Below are positions 61,409-64,000 of a stretch of DNA of 64,000 nucleotides, piece by piece (within the stretch, counting starts at the first letter, position 1; every line of letters starts with the position of its first letter). The translations under genes were made by a program, and so were the position numbers. Source of the DNA: Brevibacillus ruminantium (lineage in GTDB: Bacteria; Bacillota; Bacilli; Brevibacillales; Brevibacillaceae); assembly GCF_023746555.1 (NCBI RefSeq), contig NZ_CP098755.1, forward strand, positions 4,720,001 to 4,784,000, in the 5' to 3' direction. The notes beneath the pieces were generated by a model that saw only the letters and a program-made list of their open reading frames with translations, was not told the DNA's origin and did no database searches.

Positions 61409-63130
61409 CTATCCCCCGAACGGGGTATTTTGATCATCAAGAAGCCGCAGTTGATTGGCTGCCATCACAGCTTCGATTCGCCGGCTTACCTTCAGCTTGC
61501 GATAAATGTTTCGCATATGCGCTTTCACGGTCTCCGGAGCGATGATTAATCGTTGGGCCATTTCTTTGTTGGATAAACCGCCTGCCATCAGGCGCACAAT
61601 CTCCTTCTCTCTTTCTGTCAGTGTGATGCCGTGGGCAGCGACCGCCTCGTCTGAGTCTGAATCATGCTGGGGGTTCTCTGTACGAACCATATTTTTCGTC
61701 AGGTAGAGAACCTGGGAGGATAACCGTCGCAGCACAGAATACCTTTCTGCTACAAACGCCTTTTGCGTCTGATTGTTTTCCAAATACAACATGCCCATGA
61801 CTTTCTCCTGGATCAAAATGGGCAGACAGAGCACAGAGCCTTCTCCGGCAGGCAGATCGGGTGGAATCGGTCCGTCTGTTTTCCCTTCGCCGTTTATGCG
61901 AATCACCGCATGCGACCGCAGGCTTTCTGCAATCATCGATTTTTGGGCTTCCGTACATACTTCAAGTGGCAAGTGAGCATGTGAAACAACCAACTGACCG
62001 AGCTTTACCTCAGCAATCCATTCGACCTTTGCTTTGCCGTTGTGCACGGAAAACAACCACGCCTTCTCGGCGCCGGCTTGTTTGAGGATGAGGGACATCA
62101 GTTCACGTACGACCTGGCGTTCATCTGTTTCCCTTACAAAAATGTCAGAAGACTGCATAATCGCTGCTATATCAAGCAACTGCGGATAGCTCGTATGTTG
62201 TTCGGGTAATGATTCTACATCCCGATTATTTCTTACTTCTGATAGAATCGTAAGCTTTGGATTCTCTATCTTTTTGGCAGGCAGCACCTCAGCATTGAAA
62301 GTGGTGGTCTGCCCTTCCATCCAACTGGCCTCAAAATCAGCACGCAGTTCCCACGCATTCTGATAACGTTTCTCGGGATCCTTGGCTAACAATTTGAAAA
62401 GAATGTGCAACAGCGACTGCGGAATGCGCAGGACATCGTCACTGGACAAAGCTGGAGGTATCGCCATATGGGCATGGGACCACCCAAGGGGATCAGCAGC
62501 CTGAAAGGGAAGCTTCCCGGTTAACATCTCAAAAAAGGTAACTCCGAGAGAGTACAAATCCGCTCGATGGTCCACCCGATGATTGATTCTCCCGGTCTGT
62601 TCGGGTGACATATATGGCGGACTTGCTTCCATGAGTGTGGACCTTTTTTTGAGATCTTGCTTCTCTGAGATGGATACCGCATAACCAAAGCCTGCAAAAT
62701 AGACGCGTTTGGTAGTCGGTTGAATCAGGATGGTCTCGGGTCTTATATTGAGGTGAAGAACCTGTCTGCGATGAAGCTCCAGCAACAGACTGGAGATGCG
62801 AAGGCTAAGCTGAATAAAGTCACAAACCGATACGGGGTGCAGCGCAAAATAACGGCGCAGCGTTACCCCGTTGATCGGCGTATATTCCAATGCCATGACA
62901 TCTCCATTCACTATGGGGAGAATAGGTCTTAGAATGCCTTCCATCTCTAGGCGGGAAGCAATACGGTACTCGTTCATGAGTTTCGCATTCTCGAGAACGA
63001 TCCGATCGCTCTCCTTGACCATTTTTACTAGCATCTGACGGGCGGAGTCTTTTGGATAAGCATGGCCAATCAGGATATACGGGTCTTCGTAAATGACTTG
63101 GTTTATTTGATAGCCGGCAGTTGTAGGCAT
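61409..63130 (-). CDS. pseudokinase-GAF-LuxR regulator
   Basis: A 573-residue soluble protein with three parts: a serine/threonine-kinase-like domain (about 5-265), a GAF domain (about 310-480) and a LuxR-type helix-turn-helix (about 500-560, LTEREKEIVRLMAGGLSNKEMAQRL). The kinase fold keeps the beta-3 Lys (LVKMVK), SPEQ and RADLYSLGVTFFEMLTG, but HRD is HLN (Asn128) and DFG is GFG (Gly147), so both catalytic aspartates are lost. It resembles the front end of large PknB-AAA-GAF regulators with the ATPase removed. ATG 63130 has AAAGGA 7 nt upstream. Divergent from an efflux membrane-fusion gene, a plausible target. Confidence 0.85.
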   Translation of the reverse strand: MPTTAGYQINQVIYEDPYILIGHAYPKDSARQMLVKMVKESDRIVLENAKLMNEYRIASRLEMEGILRPILPIVNGDVMALEYTPINGVTLRRYFALHPVSVCDFIQLSLRISSLLLELHRRQVLHLNIRPETILIQPTTKRVYFAGFGYAVSISEKQDLKKRSTLMEASPPYMSPEQTGRINHRVDHRADLYSLGVTFFEMLTGKLPFQAADPLGWSHAHMAIPPALSSDDVLRIPQSLLHILFKLLAKDPEKRYQNAWELRADFEASWMEGQTTTFNAEVLPAKKIENPKLTILSEVRNNRDVESLPEQHTSYPQLLDIAAIMQSSDIFVRETDERQVVRELMSLILKQAGAEKAWLFSVHNGKAKVEWIAEVKLGQLVVSHAHLPLEVCTEAQKSMIAESLRSHAVIRINGEGKTDGPIPPDLPAGEGSVLCLPILIQEKVMGMLYLENNQTQKAFVAERYSVLRRLSSQVLYLTKNMVRTENPQHDSDSDEAVAAHGITLTEREKEIVRLMAGGLSNKEMAQRLIIAPETVKAHMRNIYRKLKVSRRIEAVMAANQLRLLDDQNTPFGG

Positions 63131-63352
63131 GGTGGATTCCTTTTTCAATCGGGATATTCAAATACATGCAAAAAAATAACTACTTTCTTATATCTTTCGT
63201 TGCATGTCGGAAATATCCTACAAACAATTACGGATATCATGACCGTCCTTGGTTACACCCGCGTTTACTTCAGCAATTCCTTCCCGTTGAATAAATACTT
63301 GATTTTTCTCCCAACATACCTCATAAGAAAATACCGATTGGGGAGGGTTACC

Positions 63353-63994
63353 GTGAATTCAAGAATACTGCTTGTTAACCTGCTATTAATCCTCATTATT
63401 TTCGGCGGATTGGCTGCGGGCCTCTACTACTACAATCAGAACGCCAATTACATCAGTACCGACAACGCGAGGGTCGACGGACAGCAAATCACCATTTCGG
63501 CCGTTGCCTCGGGCAGACTGACAGAATGGAGGGGACAGCTCGGTCAGACCTTTGCAGCGGGTAACCGGATTGGAAGTATCGCACCGATTGGCCAGACAGG
63601 TACGGTTGCGATTGATTTCCCTGTAAACGGGACGGTTGTTCAACAGTCAGTCGTGCCCAACTCGTTTGTCGCCGCTGGGACAGTGCTTGCGCGTGCCTAC
63701 GACCTCAGTAACCTATGGATTACGGCGAATATCGAAGAAACTCGGTACAACGATGTGAAAGTCGGACAGGCTGTCGATATTTATATCGATGCATTTCCTG
63801 GCATTGTCCTGTCAGGAAGGGTAGACAAAATTGGCCAAGCCACCGCTGGTTCCTTCTCCCTGATGCCCAGCACGAATACGACGGCTAACTATACCAAAGT
63901 AGCTCAAGTGCTACCGGTTACGATTGTGCTTGACGGGTACAAAGGGGTCTCCTTGGCTCCCGGTATGAGCGCAACAGTCCGCATCCATATTTAG
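63353..63994 (+). CDS. HlyD/EmrA-type membrane-fusion protein
   Basis: A 213-residue secretion/efflux adaptor with one N-terminal TM (about 6-26) and a lipoyl/barrel-sandwich part (TDNARVDGQQITISAVASG ... GTVVQQSVVPNSFVAAGTVLARAYDL) followed by a beta-barrel domain (LAPGMSATVRIHI). It is short: the long hairpin of EmrA is absent. GTG 63353 has GGGGAGG 6 nt upstream. Only a few bases follow before the window ends, so the expected MFS or ABC partner lies outside. The upstream 200 bp to the divergent regulator holds the promoters of both genes. Confidence 0.88.
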   Translation: MNSRILLVNLLLILIIFGGLAAGLYYYNQNANYISTDNARVDGQQITISAVASGRLTEWRGQLGQTFAAGNRIGSIAPIGQTGTVAIDFPVNGTVVQQSVVPNSFVAAGTVLARAYDLSNLWITANIEETRYNDVKVGQAVDIYIDAFPGIVLSGRVDKIGQATAGSFSLMPSTNTTANYTKVAQVLPVTIVLDGYKGVSLAPGMSATVRIHI

Positions 63995-64000
63995 GGATGG

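Noticed and set aside
63062-63352. An N-terminal extension of the membrane-fusion protein starting at 63062.
   Set aside because: It overlaps the divergent regulator gene and lacks a ribosome site; GTG 63353 has GGGGAGG and begins directly before the TM segment.

Overview
The window looks like chromosome of a low-to-moderate GC Bacillota, most like Brevibacillus or another Paenibacillaceae. The signs are strong GGAGG-type ribosome sites, frequent GTG and TTG starts, YcdB/YcdC and DUF4179 anti-sigma proteins, an S-layer-homology giant protein and a trhP1/trhP2 pair. This placement is inference from gene content; there is no rRNA or tRNA to anchor it. No phage, insertion sequence or CRISPR array is visible.

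Layout. 0.1-4 kb: a GNAT acetyltransferase and a SagB-type oxidoreductase divergent from a LysR regulator, then an acidic stalk-domain exported protein. 4-7.2 kb: an OmpR/HK two-component pair with three 11-bp-spaced operator-like repeats, then a second LysR. 7.3-11.6 kb: a TRAP transporter operon (dctP, asparaginase, dctQ, dctM) with the asparaginase gene inside it and a seven-copy 11-bp repeat before it. 11.7-20.1 kb: a DUF2157/GDYXXLXY membrane protein with divergent TetR, a patatin, a chemoreceptor, a PilZ protein and a TPR-DUF4241 fusion.

20.2-28 kb: two successive three-gene modules with the same order, exported propeptide-like protein, ECF sigma factor, membrane-anchored YcdB/YcdC anti-sigma candidate. 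Module 1 is preceded by a good ECF promoter (TGAAAC-N16-CGAA), which points to autoregulation. A third ECF/anti-sigma pair (DUF4179 type) lies at 53.9-56.2 kb. 28-29.3 kb: an AT-rich orphan lipoprotein gene flanked by inverted copies of a roughly 80-bp dispersed repeat. 29.3-34.1 kb: a five-gene operon (unknown exported protein, ABC ATPase, ABC permease, histidine kinase, response regulator) with four 11-bp-phased TTTAGA-type boxes upstream, probably a self-regulated envelope-stress or peptide-sensing unit.

34.1-39.9 kb: trhP2 and trhP1 (tRNA wobble-uridine hydroxylation), an SDR plus APC permease operon, and a class C-like acid phosphatase. 40.1-46.3 kb: a complete urease operon ureABCEFGD followed by a urea transporter; all nickel ligands of UreC are present. 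46.4-50.1 kb: a FusB-like EF-G-binding protein, a CD3324-type small protein, a new 37-aa candidate gene with a near-perfect Shine-Dalgarno, a family-4-like uracil-DNA glycosylase and an erythromycin-esterase-family protein. 50.2-53.8 kb: a GntR/FCD regulator divergent from diaminopropionate ammonia-lyase and an M20 amidohydrolase; identical 16-bp operators overlap the -10 boxes of both promoters. 56.3-64 kb: a 1674-aa SLH surface protein, a pseudokinase-GAF-LuxR regulator lacking the catalytic aspartates, and a divergent membrane-fusion protein whose efflux partner would lie beyond the window.

The general theme is envelope sensing: two complete two-component systems, three ECF sigma/anti-sigma pairs and several one-component regulators, many with visible operator repeats.
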